The notes under the pieces were generated by a model. That model did not search any database. It was not told the origin of the DNA and was given only the letters and a program-made list of their open reading frames with translations. From assembly GCA_002354655.1 (NCBI GenBank), contig DELY01000012.1, forward strand, positions 22,577 through 65,407: 42,831 nucleotides of DNA, written 5' to 3'. The position numbers and the translations under genes were made by a program. This document shows positions 7,407-14,639 of this stretch, in pieces. Within the stretch, counting starts at the first letter, position 1; each line of letters begins with the position of its first letter. The stretch comes from Pseudomonas sp. UBA2684 (GTDB lineage Bacteria; Pseudomonadota; Gammaproteobacteria; Pseudomonadales; Pseudomonadaceae).

Positions 7407-8861
7407 TCAGTGTTTCCAGAACGCTCGGGTGACCAGCACCAGCACGGTGAGAATTTCCAGGCGGCCGAGCAGCATACCGATGGTCAGCAGCCATTTGGCA
7501 GAATCTGGCAGGCTGGAAAAATTACCGGCCGGGCCAATGATCGGTCCCAGGCCCGGGCCGACGTTGCACACGGCGGTGGCTGCCGCCGTCAGTGCGGTGA
7601 CCCAATCCAGACCGATCAGCGCCAAACCGAGGGCGATTACGCCGATGGTGATGGTGAAGAAGAAGGAAAAGGTGATCAGCGAGCGAACGATATCTTCATC
7701 GAGGTTGTGGTTGTTGTACTGCTGTTTGATCACCGCACGCGGGTGCACCAGTTGCTGCAAGTTGGCTTTGAGCAGCACGTACGCGACCTGGAAACGGAAA
7801 ATTTTCAGGCCGCCCGCGGTGGAGCCGGAGCAACCGCCGATAAAGGTCAGGTAGAAGAACAGCAATACCGCGAAGCTGCCCCACTGGGTGTAATCGCCCA
7901 GGGCGAAGCCGGTGGTGGTGACCACCGAGGTGACGTTGACGGCAACGATGCGAAAGGCGTCCAGCCAGTGGTAATCGGAGTTGAGCCACAACCAGGTGCC
8001 GAACACCAGCCAGGTCAGCAGCAGAAAACCGATGAAGCCGCGTACCTGATGGTCTTTGATCAGCGCCTTGCGATGGCCGCGCAGGGTCGCCACATACAAG
8101 GTGAAGGGCAGGCTGCCGATGATCATGAACAGCACCGCGACCCAGTGCACGGCAGGTTGCGACCAGTTGGCCAGGGATGAATCCGAGGTGGAGAAACCGC
8201 CGGTGGAAATCGATGCCATGGCGTGGTTGAGCGCCTCGAACGGGGTCATACCGGCCAGCCAGAAAGCCAGGCCGCCGAGCAGGGTAAAGCCCAGGTAGAC
8301 CAGCAGGATGTATTTGGCGGCCATGTGCGAGCGCGGCATGACTTTCTCGCCCCAGTCCGAGGACTCGGTCTGGAACAGGCGCATGCCGCCGACTCGCAGC
8401 AGCGGCAGAATGGCCACGGCCATGCCGATAAAACCGATGCCGCCCAGCCAATGCAGCATCGAGCGCCAGATCAGCAGGCCCGGCGAGGCGTGGTCCAGAC
8501 CGACCAGCACGGTCGAGCCGGTGGTGGTGATACCGGACATGGTCTCGAAAAACGCATCGGTGTAGCTGATGTGCTGGATCAACACCATCGGCAACGCGGC
8601 GAAGATGCACACCACCAGCCAGCTGGCAGTGGTCAGCAGATACATGTTGCGCGGGCGCAGCTGAGCGTTTTCCGGGCGGCCCGGGAGTACCAGGGCGAGG
8701 CCGGCGATTACGGTGATCAGGCTCGACCAGAGAAAGGCATCGAGGTCATCGGTGCGTTCGAAGACCAGCAGCGTGAGCATGGGAATGATCATGCTGATGG
8801 CCAGGGTAATCAGGAAAATGCCGAGGATGAAACCGATAATGCGCAGCGTCGGCAGGGCCAT
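7407..8861 (-). CDS. trkH: Trk potassium uptake protein TrkH, copy 2
   Basis: This 484-residue potassium channel-like subunit has the same architecture as the downstream copy. The filter loops are ITTTGSTV, SISTGGFST, VTTTGFALGD and CNVGPGLG, which look closer to the usual TrkH pattern than those of copy 1. The conserved gating-loop region SGSTAGG is present in both copies. It is divergent from the YkgJ-like gene, with a clear promoter at 8898-8925. The ATG at 8861 lies about 30 nt after the predicted transcription start and has only a weak ribosome site. Confidence 0.95.
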   Translation of the reverse strand: MALPTLRIIGFILGIFLITLAISMIIPMLTLLVFERTDDLDAFLWSSLITVIAGLALVLPGRPENAQLRPRNMYLLTTASWLVVCIFAALPMVLIQHISYTDAFFETMSGITTTGSTVLVGLDHASPGLLIWRSMLHWLGGIGFIGMAVAILPLLRVGGMRLFQTESSDWGEKVMPRSHMAAKYILLVYLGFTLLGGLAFWLAGMTPFEALNHAMASISTGGFSTSDSSLANWSQPAVHWVAVLFMIIGSLPFTLYVATLRGHRKALIKDHQVRGFIGFLLLTWLVFGTWLWLNSDYHWLDAFRIVAVNVTSVVTTTGFALGDYTQWGSFAVLLFFYLTFIGGCSGSTAGGLKIFRFQVAYVLLKANLQQLVHPRAVIKQQYNNHNLDEDIVRSLITFSFFFTITIGVIALGLALIGLDWVTALTAAATAVCNVGPGLGPIIGPAGNFSSLPDSAKWLLTIGMLLGRLEILTVLVLVTRAFWKH

Positions 8862-8897
8862 GAGGGCAGGCTCGGGTTGAGGGCCATAAAGGGCGCC

Positions 8898-8925
8898 ATT
8901 CTACGCGCGCCAAAAGGCCTGTAAA
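8898..8925 (-). promoter_or_regulatory. Sigma-70 promoter of trkH copy 2
   Basis: On the minus strand TTTACA (8920-8925), a 16-nt spacer and TAGAAT (8898-8903). The predicted start is near 8890, about 30 nt before the trkH ATG. The same two hexamers with the same spacing form the divergent promoter at 8944-8971. Confidence 0.7.
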
Positions 8926-8943
8926 CCTGTGATCGGTCGGCTC

Positions 8944-8971
8944 TTTACAAGCGCTTGGCGCTGCATAGAAT
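8944..8971 (+). promoter_or_regulatory. Sigma-70 promoter of the YkgJ-family gene
   Basis: TTTACA (8944-8949), a 16-nt spacer and TAGAAT (8966-8971). The predicted start is near 8978, leaving a leader of about 40 nt before ATG 9018. Confidence 0.7.
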
Positions 8972-9017
8972 GGCCGTCAGGTGCCGGCCCTTGCCGGTTT
9001 CTGAGCCCTGTTAAATC

Positions 9018-9389
9018 ATGTCGAATGCTAATCCTTGCCTGTCGTGTGGCGCCTGCTGCGCGCATTTTCGTGTGTCTTTCTTCTGGGGAGAGTGCCAATC
9101 GGCTGGCGGCAGTGTGCCGGATGAGCAGGTTGTGCTGATCACCCCGCACCGGGTCGCCATGCGTGGCACTGAAAGCAAGCCGACGCGTTGCGTAGCGTTG
9201 CTTGGCGAGGTCGGTCAAGGCGTGCGTTGCACCTTGTACGAGCAACGCTCCAGTACTTGTCGCGAGTTCGAGGCATCCTGGTTCAATGGCGAGCACAATC
9301 CGCACTGTGACAGCGCGCGTCTGGCTCATGGCTTGCCGCCCCTGACGCCACCGGTACAACCGAGCGTGTCACCGGAGCGTGTGGCCTAG
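9018..9389 (+). CDS. YkgJ-family cysteine cluster protein
   Basis: This 123-residue protein has an N-terminal cluster CLSCGACCAHF (residues 7-17), a middle Cys in a GECQS block, then CTLYEQRSSTCREF and a late Cys. This spacing is that of the YkgJ family (zinc- or iron-sulfur-binding CxxCxxCC proteins), whose function is not established. The ribosome site is poor, but ATG 9018 places the cluster at the N-terminus as in relatives. The gene is alone, divergent from trkH. Confidence 0.85.
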   Translation: MSNANPCLSCGACCAHFRVSFFWGECQSAGGSVPDEQVVLITPHRVAMRGTESKPTRCVALLGEVGQGVRCTLYEQRSSTCREFEASWFNGEHNPHCDSARLAHGLPPLTPPVQPSVSPERVA

Positions 9390-9490
9390 TTTAATTAGTC
9401 AATGTCGCGGTCGAGGCTGAACCAACTCGCCCACTCGTTCGGGGCGCCGCAGTATGTGGCGCTCGCTGCGGAGAGTTTTTCCCCTTCCAA

Positions 9491-9509
9491 GAGCGTCACG
9501 CTCTAGAAT
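9491..9509 (+). promoter_or_regulatory. Palindrome abutting a -10 element upstream of the nitroreductase
   Basis: A perfect 13-bp palindrome GAGCGTCACGCTC (9491-9503) is followed at once by TAGAAT (9504-9509), a good -10, 31 nt before the nitroreductase ATG. No good -35 is visible. The palindrome fills the spacer side, where a repressor or activator could act. Confidence 0.4.
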
Positions 9510-9539
9510 TCCCGTTTCTTTCTTTTCAGGAGGTGGCCG

Positions 9540-10103
9540 ATGGACGCTCTCGATGCTCTGCTCAACCGTGTTTCCGCGCCACGTTTGCGTGAGCCTGCAC
9601 CGGATATCGCCCAGCGCGAGTTGTTGTTTCGTGCCGCGTTGCGCGCCCCGGATCATGCCCAATTGCGGCCGTGGCGTTTTCTGACCGTTGAGGGCGCGGC
9701 GCGTGAGCGCTTGGGTGAGCTGTTTGCCGAGACCCTGCTCGCGGATTCTGCCAGCGTCAGCGAGGAGGCACTGACCAAGGCGCGTGCCATGCCCTTGCGT
9801 GCGCCGTTGGTGGTGGTGGCTATCGCGCATGTGCAGGCGCATTTCAAGGTGCCGGCGCAGGAGCAGGTGATCGCAGCCGGCTGCGCGGCCCACGCCATTC
9901 TGCTGGCGGCGCATGCCCAGGGGCTTGGCGCGGTATGGCGCACCGGCGAGCTGGCCTATAACGCCAGGGTCGCGGCGGGGCTGGGATTATCCGCTGAAGA
10001 GCAGATCATCGGCTTCCTCTACCTCGGTACGGCAGAGCGCGAGTTGCGCATTCCCGCGCAGGTGGACCTGGCCGACTTCGTCAGTGCCTGGCCGGCTGCG
10101 TAG
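9540..10103 (+). CDS. Nitroreductase family protein (YdjA-like)
   Basis: This 187-residue FMN-dependent oxidoreductase is of the small YdjA type. It starts with a short helix, then the FMN-binding stretch RAALRAPDHAQLRPWRF (about 30-46). Further on are GCAAHAILLAAHAQGLGAVWRTG (about 120-142, flavin phosphate side) and the C-terminal GFLYLGTA. It probably reduces quinones or nitro compounds with NAD(P)H; the physiological substrate is unknown. A strong ribosome site, AGGAGGTG, supports ATG 9540. The TAG stop lies inside the palindromic repeat at 10099-10172. Confidence 0.88.
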   Translation: MDALDALLNRVSAPRLREPAPDIAQRELLFRAALRAPDHAQLRPWRFLTVEGAARERLGELFAETLLADSASVSEEALTKARAMPLRAPLVVVAIAHVQAHFKVPAQEQVIAAGCAAHAILLAAHAQGLGAVWRTGELAYNARVAAGLGLSAEEQIIGFLYLGTAERELRIPAQVDLADFVSAWPAA

Positions 10104-10172
10104 GCTGGGTTAGACGCGTGTGCAGTGCTCCGCGCCAGCAGCCGAAACTGGCGCGGCGTAACGCAGCCTACG
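10099..10172. repeat. Nested palindromic repeat element
   Basis: The outer arms are CGTAGGCTGGGTTA at the left end and its imperfect complement TAACGCAGCCTACG at the right end. Inside lies a perfect 8-bp hairpin, CGCGCCAG (10131-10138) with CTGGCGCG (10148-10155). The left arm supplies the stop codon of the nitroreductase gene. It resembles a dispersed Pseudomonas repeat and lies between convergent genes, where it may act as a terminator. Confidence 0.6.
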
Positions 10173-10223
10173 AGGGTGTACCAAGCACTGTCTTGTGTCA
10201 CCGCCAAGCCGAGAAGAACCTCA

Positions 10224-11549
10224 CTAGCTGTGGGCCTTCAGCGGTAGCAGCAGGCTGGCACTGAAGCCGCCTTCGGGTTGATTACGCAATTCCAGGCGCC
10301 CGCCATGGCGTTCGGCGGCGCGTCGGGTGATCGCCAGCCCCAAACCGTGGCCGGCGGCGTTTTGCCCCGGCGCCCGGAAAAACGGCTCGCCCAGGCGCGC
10401 CAGGTGTTCTTCGGCGACTCCGCTGCCGTGGTCGCGCACGCTCAGGCGTACCTCGTCAGCCTGGCGCTCGACCCGGAGTTCGATCGGTTGTCCGGCCGGG
10501 TTGAAGCGCAGGGCGTTGCGCAGCAGGTTGTCCAGCGCCCGTTCCAGCATGTCCGGCCAGCCGTACAGGCTCAATCCAGGTTCCAGGTTGATCACGACTT
10601 TTTGTTCAGGCGCGCCGAGCTGTGCGTCTTCTTGCAGCTTGCGCAGTAGCGCCGCCAAGTCGATCGGCTGTGCTGCACCAGGGTCGGCATCGAGACGAGC
10701 GAGAGCGAGGATCTCGCTGATCAGGGCTTCCAGGCGGTCGCATTCCAGGGTCAGGCGTGGCCAAAATTTCTCCTGCTCGCTGGACTCGGCGCGTTCGGCC
10801 AGGGCCAGGGCGATACGCAAGCGTGCCAGCGGCGAGCGCAGTTCGTGGGAAACATCGCGCAGTAACTGGCGCTGGCTGCCGATCAACCCTTGCAGGCGTG
10901 CGCCCATGCGGTTGAAGTCGTTGGCCAGCACGCCAAACTCGTCACGTCGGTTGGCCAGGCGCGCCAGGCTGTGCTGCTGATAAGCGGTTTGCCCGAGGTC
11001 ATGCACGGCGCCGCGCAGGCGGTTCAGTGGGCGGGTGATGGACAGCGTCAGCAGCAGGCTGAACAGGCTCAGCACCACCAGGGCGATGGCCAGCGCGCTG
11101 AGTGGCCAAAGTAGGCTGCCACGGTGCCAGGCGGCCAGTTCCGGGTGGGGAATGCGGTAGATGAACAGGTAGGTCTCGCCCGTCTGCGGGCTGCTGTAGT
11201 CCTCGTTCAGGCGGCGCCAGGGCAGGCGTTTGTCATTTGTTTGACGTGCTTCGAAGGCCGCCGCACGCGGCGAAAAGGTGCCTTTGACCAAGGCTTGGCC
11301 GTTGTCGCCAATCACCTGTACATGGATGCGAAAGTCCTTCTTGCGCTGCTCCAGAAATGCTTGGGCTGCGTGTGTGCCGTGTTCTTCGTAGCGCTGGGTC
11401 CACGTCTCGGCCAGGCCATCCAGGGCGGGGTGTTGGCTGAGAATCCAGGCATCCTGATTCAGTGCCCGCCCAAGCAACATGGAGAGCCCGGCAACCAGGG
11501 CAATGGCCAGCCAGAAACTGGCAAAGATGCGCCAGAACAATGAACGCAC
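10224..11549 (-). CDS. cpxA: CpxA-like envelope-stress sensor histidine kinase
   Basis: This 441-residue kinase has a transmembrane segment at about 7-27, a periplasmic domain (about 28-145), a second transmembrane segment (about 146-170), then HAMP (about 171-225). The dimerisation domain carries His235 in RDVSHELRSPL, and the ATPase domain carries the N box LDNLLRNALRF and the G boxes DHGSGV and GHGLGLA. The start is GTG 11549, five nt after AAGGAG. In P. aeruginosa the equivalent is called CpxS. Its regulator (12162-12839) and a CpxP/Spy-like protein lie just upstream on the same strand, though a hairpin (11572-11604) separates it from the latter. Confidence 0.88.
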   Translation of the reverse strand: MRSLFWRIFASFWLAIALVAGLSMLLGRALNQDAWILSQHPALDGLAETWTQRYEEHGTHAAQAFLEQRKKDFRIHVQVIGDNGQALVKGTFSPRAAAFEARQTNDKRLPWRRLNEDYSSPQTGETYLFIYRIPHPELAAWHRGSLLWPLSALAIALVVLSLFSLLLTLSITRPLNRLRGAVHDLGQTAYQQHSLARLANRRDEFGVLANDFNRMGARLQGLIGSQRQLLRDVSHELRSPLARLRIALALAERAESSEQEKFWPRLTLECDRLEALISEILALARLDADPGAAQPIDLAALLRKLQEDAQLGAPEQKVVINLEPGLSLYGWPDMLERALDNLLRNALRFNPAGQPIELRVERQADEVRLSVRDHGSGVAEEHLARLGEPFFRAPGQNAAGHGLGLAITRRAAERHGGRLELRNQPEGGFSASLLLPLKAHS

Positions 11550-11571
11550 AGTGACTCCTTGTTAACGGCAA

Positions 11572-11604
11572 CACCCACCAAGCGCGTGGCTTGATGGGTG
11601 GGTG
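11572..11604 (-). other. Intergenic hairpin between the Spy-like and kinase genes
   Basis: On the minus strand a stem of CACCCACC and CAAGC pairs with GCTTG and GGTGGGTG in the 72-nt spacer. There is no T run, so it is more likely a processing or attenuation element than a full terminator. It could set the kinase below the periplasmic protein in expression. Confidence 0.45.
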
Positions 11605-11621
11605 ATTGCGGCGTGAGTGGC

Positions 11622-12041
11622 TTATTCGGCCTTGGTCGCTTGCTGAGCTTTCCAGGCGTTGAAGGCTTCGCGTTCGGCGCGACGTTCCTGCATTTTCTTC
11701 AGTTGCGCATCGAAGGCTGTTTGCTGTTCGGGTTTGAGCAGTGCGCGGATGGCGCTTTGCTGCTTGTCCTTGGCGGCTTTCAGCTCGTCCTGCATGGCTT
11801 TCTGTTCGGCCGCCGGCAGTTTGTCGAGGTAGCGTTTAGTGATCTCGTGGCGGCTTTTCATCTGCTCGCCCATCAGTGTGCGGATTTCGCGGTGTTGCTC
11901 TTTGCTCAGGTCGAGCTCCTTGAACATTCGCGAACCATGCTCGCCGTGACCGCCGCCGTGGCGTGGGCCGCCTTCGGGCATGGCCATGGCCAGGGTTGGC
12001 AGGGTCAGGGCGAGCAGTGCAGCGGTGAGAGTCTTGCGCAT
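11622..12041 (-). CDS. CpxP/Spy-like periplasmic protein
   Basis: This 139-residue exported protein has a signal peptide (MRKTLTAALLALTLPTLAMA). A His/Gly-rich stretch (HGGGHGEHG) is next, then amphipathic helices with LTxxQ-like motifs (LDLSKEQHREI and LLKPEQQTAF) typical of the CpxP/Spy chaperone family. In other bacteria these proteins bind misfolded periplasmic proteins or quiet the CpxA sensor. A strong ribosome site AAGGAGAT supports ATG 12041. A Cpx-type box 83 nt upstream suggests it is induced by its own two-component system. The His-rich N-terminus may bind metal. Confidence 0.82.
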   Translation of the reverse strand: MRKTLTAALLALTLPTLAMAMPEGGPRHGGGHGEHGSRMFKELDLSKEQHREIRTLMGEQMKSRHEITKRYLDKLPAAEQKAMQDELKAAKDKQQSAIRALLKPEQQTAFDAQLKKMQERRAEREAFNAWKAQQATKAE

Positions 12042-12123
12042 GGTGTATCTCCTTGTCTCGAAACCGGCCTGTGCCGGATGTGCCCAGTCTAGGGCGGTCA
12101 AGGTCAAGGGCAGTCAGGCAAGG

Positions 12124-12139
12124 GTAAAGCTTGGGTAAA
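12124..12139. promoter_or_regulatory. CpxR-type binding box
   Basis: GTAAA (12124-12128) and GTAAA (12135-12139) are separated by 6 nt, matching the GTAAA-N4-8-GTAAA pattern of CpxR. A third GTAAA lies on the minus strand at 12157-12161. A -10-like TAGACT (minus strand, 12086-12091) without a -35 lies between the box and the Spy-like gene, putting the box about 50 bp upstream of the expected start, a usual activator position. Confidence 0.6.
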
Positions 12140-12161
12140 GGGCGTGGGTGAGCCGCTTTAC

Positions 12162-12839
12162 TCAGGCGCTGTAGTAGTAGCCACGGCTGCGCAGGGCGAG
12201 GATGCGCGGGCGGCCGTCCGGGTGCGGGCCGAGCTTTTTGCGCAGGTTGCTGACATGCATGTCCAGGCTGCGGTCATAGAGGGTCAGCTTGCGGCCCAGG
12301 GCTAACTGGGCCAGCTCTTGTTTATCCACCGGCTCGCCAGGTTGGCGCAGCAGGGTTTCCAGAATGCGGCTTTCGGAGAGGGTGAGAATGATTTCATGCT
12401 CGCCGATAGCCACCACGCCGCGCGCTTGGCTGAAACACAGGTCGCCGAGCTCCAGTTGGCTGGACGTCGCCGGCGGCAGGCTGCGGCGCAACACCGCGCG
12501 CAGGCGGGCGGTGAGTTCGCGCGGATCACACGGCTTGGCCAGGTAATCGTCAGCACCCAGTTCCAGGCCGAGAATCCGGTCCAACGGTTCGCCGCGGGCA
12601 GACAACATCAATACCGGCAACTCGGGATGGTCGTGGCGCAACTGTTTGAGCAGTTCCAGGCCACTGCCGTCAGGCAGCATCACGTCGAGCACCACTGCAT
12701 CGGGCGTGTGGCCTGCCAGCGCGCGGCGGGCACTGTGGCCGTCGTGGCAGGCGCTGACCTGGAAACCTTCCTGGGTCAGCCAGTTGGCCAGCAGCTCACA
12801 CAATTCGACATCGTCGTCGATTAATAGAAGGGCGCTCAT
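12162..12839 (-). CDS. cpxR: CpxR-like response regulator (OmpR family)
   Basis: This 225-residue regulator has a receiver domain (1-115) with acidic pocket LLIDDD, phosphoacceptor Asp52 in VVLDVMLPD and the Lys of DDYLAKP. An OmpR-type winged helix follows (about 130-225) with SESRILETLLRQPG and HVSNLRKKLGP. ATG 12839 is set by homology at the receiver start; the ribosome site is weak. The ATG lies 7 nt after the stop of the upstream coiled-coil gene, so translation is probably coupled. In P. aeruginosa CpxR is reported to activate mexAB-oprM. The cognate kinase is probably the gene at 10224-11549. Confidence 0.9.
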   Translation of the reverse strand: MSALLLIDDDVELCELLANWLTQEGFQVSACHDGHSARRALAGHTPDAVVLDVMLPDGSGLELLKQLRHDHPELPVLMLSARGEPLDRILGLELGADDYLAKPCDPRELTARLRAVLRRSLPPATSSQLELGDLCFSQARGVVAIGEHEIILTLSESRILETLLRQPGEPVDKQELAQLALGRKLTLYDRSLDMHVSNLRKKLGPHPDGRPRILALRSRGYYYSA

Positions 12840-12846
12840 GCCAGTT

Positions 12847-13248
12847 TCAATTGATCCATTCACGCCGCGAACGACGGTTGCCGCGCAACATTGCGCCAAC
12901 CATGACGCCCAATAGCCCGGCGCCGGCACCCACGGCGAACCACATCTGTTGCTCGCTGAACAGGCGCTCTGGCGCTTCGGCCTGAGCTTTTTTCAGCTGC
13001 AGTTTGAGGCGCTGGTTGTCTTGGCGCAGACGCAACAATTGCGCGCTTTCGCGCTCGCCATTAGCGGCTTGCAGCTCGGCGTTGAGTGTTTCGCGCTGCT
13101 GCTCGCTGGTTGCCAGGCGTTGTTCCAGGTCATCGATTTGCGCTTGCTCCGAGGTTGTCGCCACGGCTTGTGGCAGGCTTTCTTCGGCATGCAGATAAGC
13201 GGGTAGCAGCAACGCAGCAAACAGCAAAGACAACGGGCCTGGGCGCAT
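12847..13248 (-). CDS. Exported coiled-coil protein with C-terminal membrane anchor
   Basis: This 133-residue protein has a signal peptide (about 1-21, ending YLHA), a long coiled coil rich in Glu, Gln and Leu (about 33-95), then one transmembrane segment (about 102-122) and a basic cytoplasmic end RGNRRSRREW. Relatives in Pseudomonas are often misnamed 'translation initiation factor 2'; nothing here resembles IF2. The ribosome site AGGAG is 6 nt before ATG 13248. The stop is 7 nt before the cpxR start, so it is probably part of the envelope-stress operon. Its function is unknown. Confidence 0.8.
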   Translation of the reverse strand: MRPGPLSLLFAALLLPAYLHAEESLPQAVATTSEQAQIDDLEQRLATSEQQRETLNAELQAANGERESAQLLRLRQDNQRLKLQLKKAQAEAPERLFSEQQMWFAVGAGAGLLGVMVGAMLRGNRRSRREWIN

Positions 13249-13301
13249 CGGAACTCCTATTTCCTACTTTTTTGTGGGGTACGCAGCACGTGTGTGCAGG
13301 C

Positions 13302-13601
13302 TTATGGCAGCACCCGCTTGAACGGTTTTACCAGCACCGAGGCATACACGCCGGCGGCACGATAAGGGTCGGCGTCGGCCCAGCTTTGCGCGGCATTCAG
13401 CGATTCGAATTCAGCCACGATCAGGCTGCCGGAGAAGCCTGCTGGGCCTGGATCGTTACTGTCGACGGCGGGGTGAGGGCCGGCCAGGATCAGGCGGCCT
13501 TCGTTTTTCAGTTGCTCCAGCCGCGCGAGGTGAGCGGGGCGAGCGGCCAAGCGGTTTTCCAGAGAGTTTTCGACATCGGTGGCGATAATGGCGTAGAGCA
13601 T
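13302..13601 (-). CDS. yciI: YciI family protein
   Basis: This 99-residue protein has the ferredoxin-like YCII fold, opening with [13 protein letters not shown], with [10 protein letters not shown] in the middle and [12 protein letters not shown] near the end. The family is thought to be enzymatic through a conserved His-Asp pair; His49 of the GPHP block and Asp83 of DPYR are candidates. No substrate is known. AAGGA 8 nt upstream supports ATG 13601. It is on the same strand as, and 53 nt upstream of, the coiled-coil gene, and divergent from the RNase AM gene. Confidence 0.88.
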   Translation of the reverse strand: MLYAIIATDVENSLENRLAARPAHLARLEQLKNEGRLILAGPHPAVDSNDPGPAGFSGSLIVAEFESLNAAQSWADADPYRAAGVYASVLVKPFKRVLP

Positions 13602-13762
13602 CTCTATCCTTATAAAGGTCGGTGCGACAGTCTGTATGGATGAAACTGCAACGCAGAAAAGCAGTACAGACTCGCAAAGTCGAGGAATTGTTGTGTGACG
13701 GCAGCGAGAATCCGCATGTGGCGGCATAATAACAAACATAAATGACCGGGAAAGCGCGCCTT

Positions 13763-14626
13763 ATGAATGTTGATCTGCACTGTCACAGCACTGCTTCGGA
13801 CGGCGCGCTGGCGCCCGCTGTGGTGGTGGCGCGGGCGCACGAACGCGGGGTCAGGCTACTCGCTCTGACGGATCACGACACCCTCGAAGGGCTTGATGAG
13901 GCGCGAGCAGCGGCGCAGGCGCTGGATATGCAACTGGTCAATGGCATCGAGCTGTCGTGTACCTGGGGGGGCGCGACCATCCACGTACTTGGTTATGCCT
14001 TCGCCAGCGAGGCACCCGCGTTATTGCAGTCGATTGCCGAACTGCATGAAGGTCGCTGGCTGCGTGCTGCCGAAATCAGCAAGCGCCTGGAGGGCAAGGG
14101 CATGCCCGGCGCCCTGGAGGGCGCGCGAGCGGTGCAGCAGGAGTTGGGCGACAGCGGCAATGCGCCGGCGCGTCCGCATTTTGCCGAGTTCATGGTGCGC
14201 GCCGGGCATGTCAAAGACCGCGCCGAGGCGTTTCGCAAGTGGCTGGGCTCGGGCAAGTTGGGCGACGTCAAACAGCATTGGCCGACGTTGCCACAGGCGG
14301 TTGCTACCTTGCAGCAAGCCGGTGCCTGGATCAGTCTGGCGCACCCGTGGCAGTACGACTTTACTCGTAGTAAGCGGCGCAAGTTGATCGCCGACTTTGC
14401 GGCGGCGGGTGGGCATGCCTTGGAAGTGGTCAACGGCATGCAACCAGCCGAGCAGGTTGGTGGTCTGGCGATTCTGGCGCGCGAATTCGGTCTGCTGGCC
14501 AGCGCCGGCAGTGACTTCCATGCACCAGGCGACTGGTCTGAGCTGGGCATGTACCGCCCGGTACCGGAAGACCTCTCGCCTCTTTGGGCGCGTTTTCAAC
14601 ATGTCCAGCAGCCTACAGCGATCTGA
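13763..14626 (+). CDS. rnm: PHP-domain 5'-3' exoribonuclease RNase AM
   Basis: This 287-residue PHP-domain phosphoesterase (TrpH/YciV family) has the metal-binding motifs DLHCHSTASDG (N-terminus), LTDHDTLEG, a GIELS Glu and the C-terminal SAGSDFHAPGDW. E. coli YciV (RNase AM) matures the 5' ends of rRNAs and also removes the 3' phosphate of pAp-type nucleotides. I prefer ATG 13763, which starts at the conserved NVDLHCHS; an in-frame ATG at 13742 would add seven residues. The yciO-like gene starts 13 nt after its stop, an arrangement shared with many gammaproteobacteria. Confidence 0.9.
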   Translation: MNVDLHCHSTASDGALAPAVVVARAHERGVRLLALTDHDTLEGLDEARAAAQALDMQLVNGIELSCTWGGATIHVLGYAFASEAPALLQSIAELHEGRWLRAAEISKRLEGKGMPGALEGARAVQQELGDSGNAPARPHFAEFMVRAGHVKDRAEAFRKWLGSGKLGDVKQHWPTLPQAVATLQQAGAWISLAHPWQYDFTRSKRRKLIADFAAAGGHALEVVNGMQPAEQVGGLAILAREFGLLASAGSDFHAPGDWSELGMYRPVPEDLSPLWARFQHVQQPTAI

Positions 14627-14639
14627 ACAGGGAATTAGC

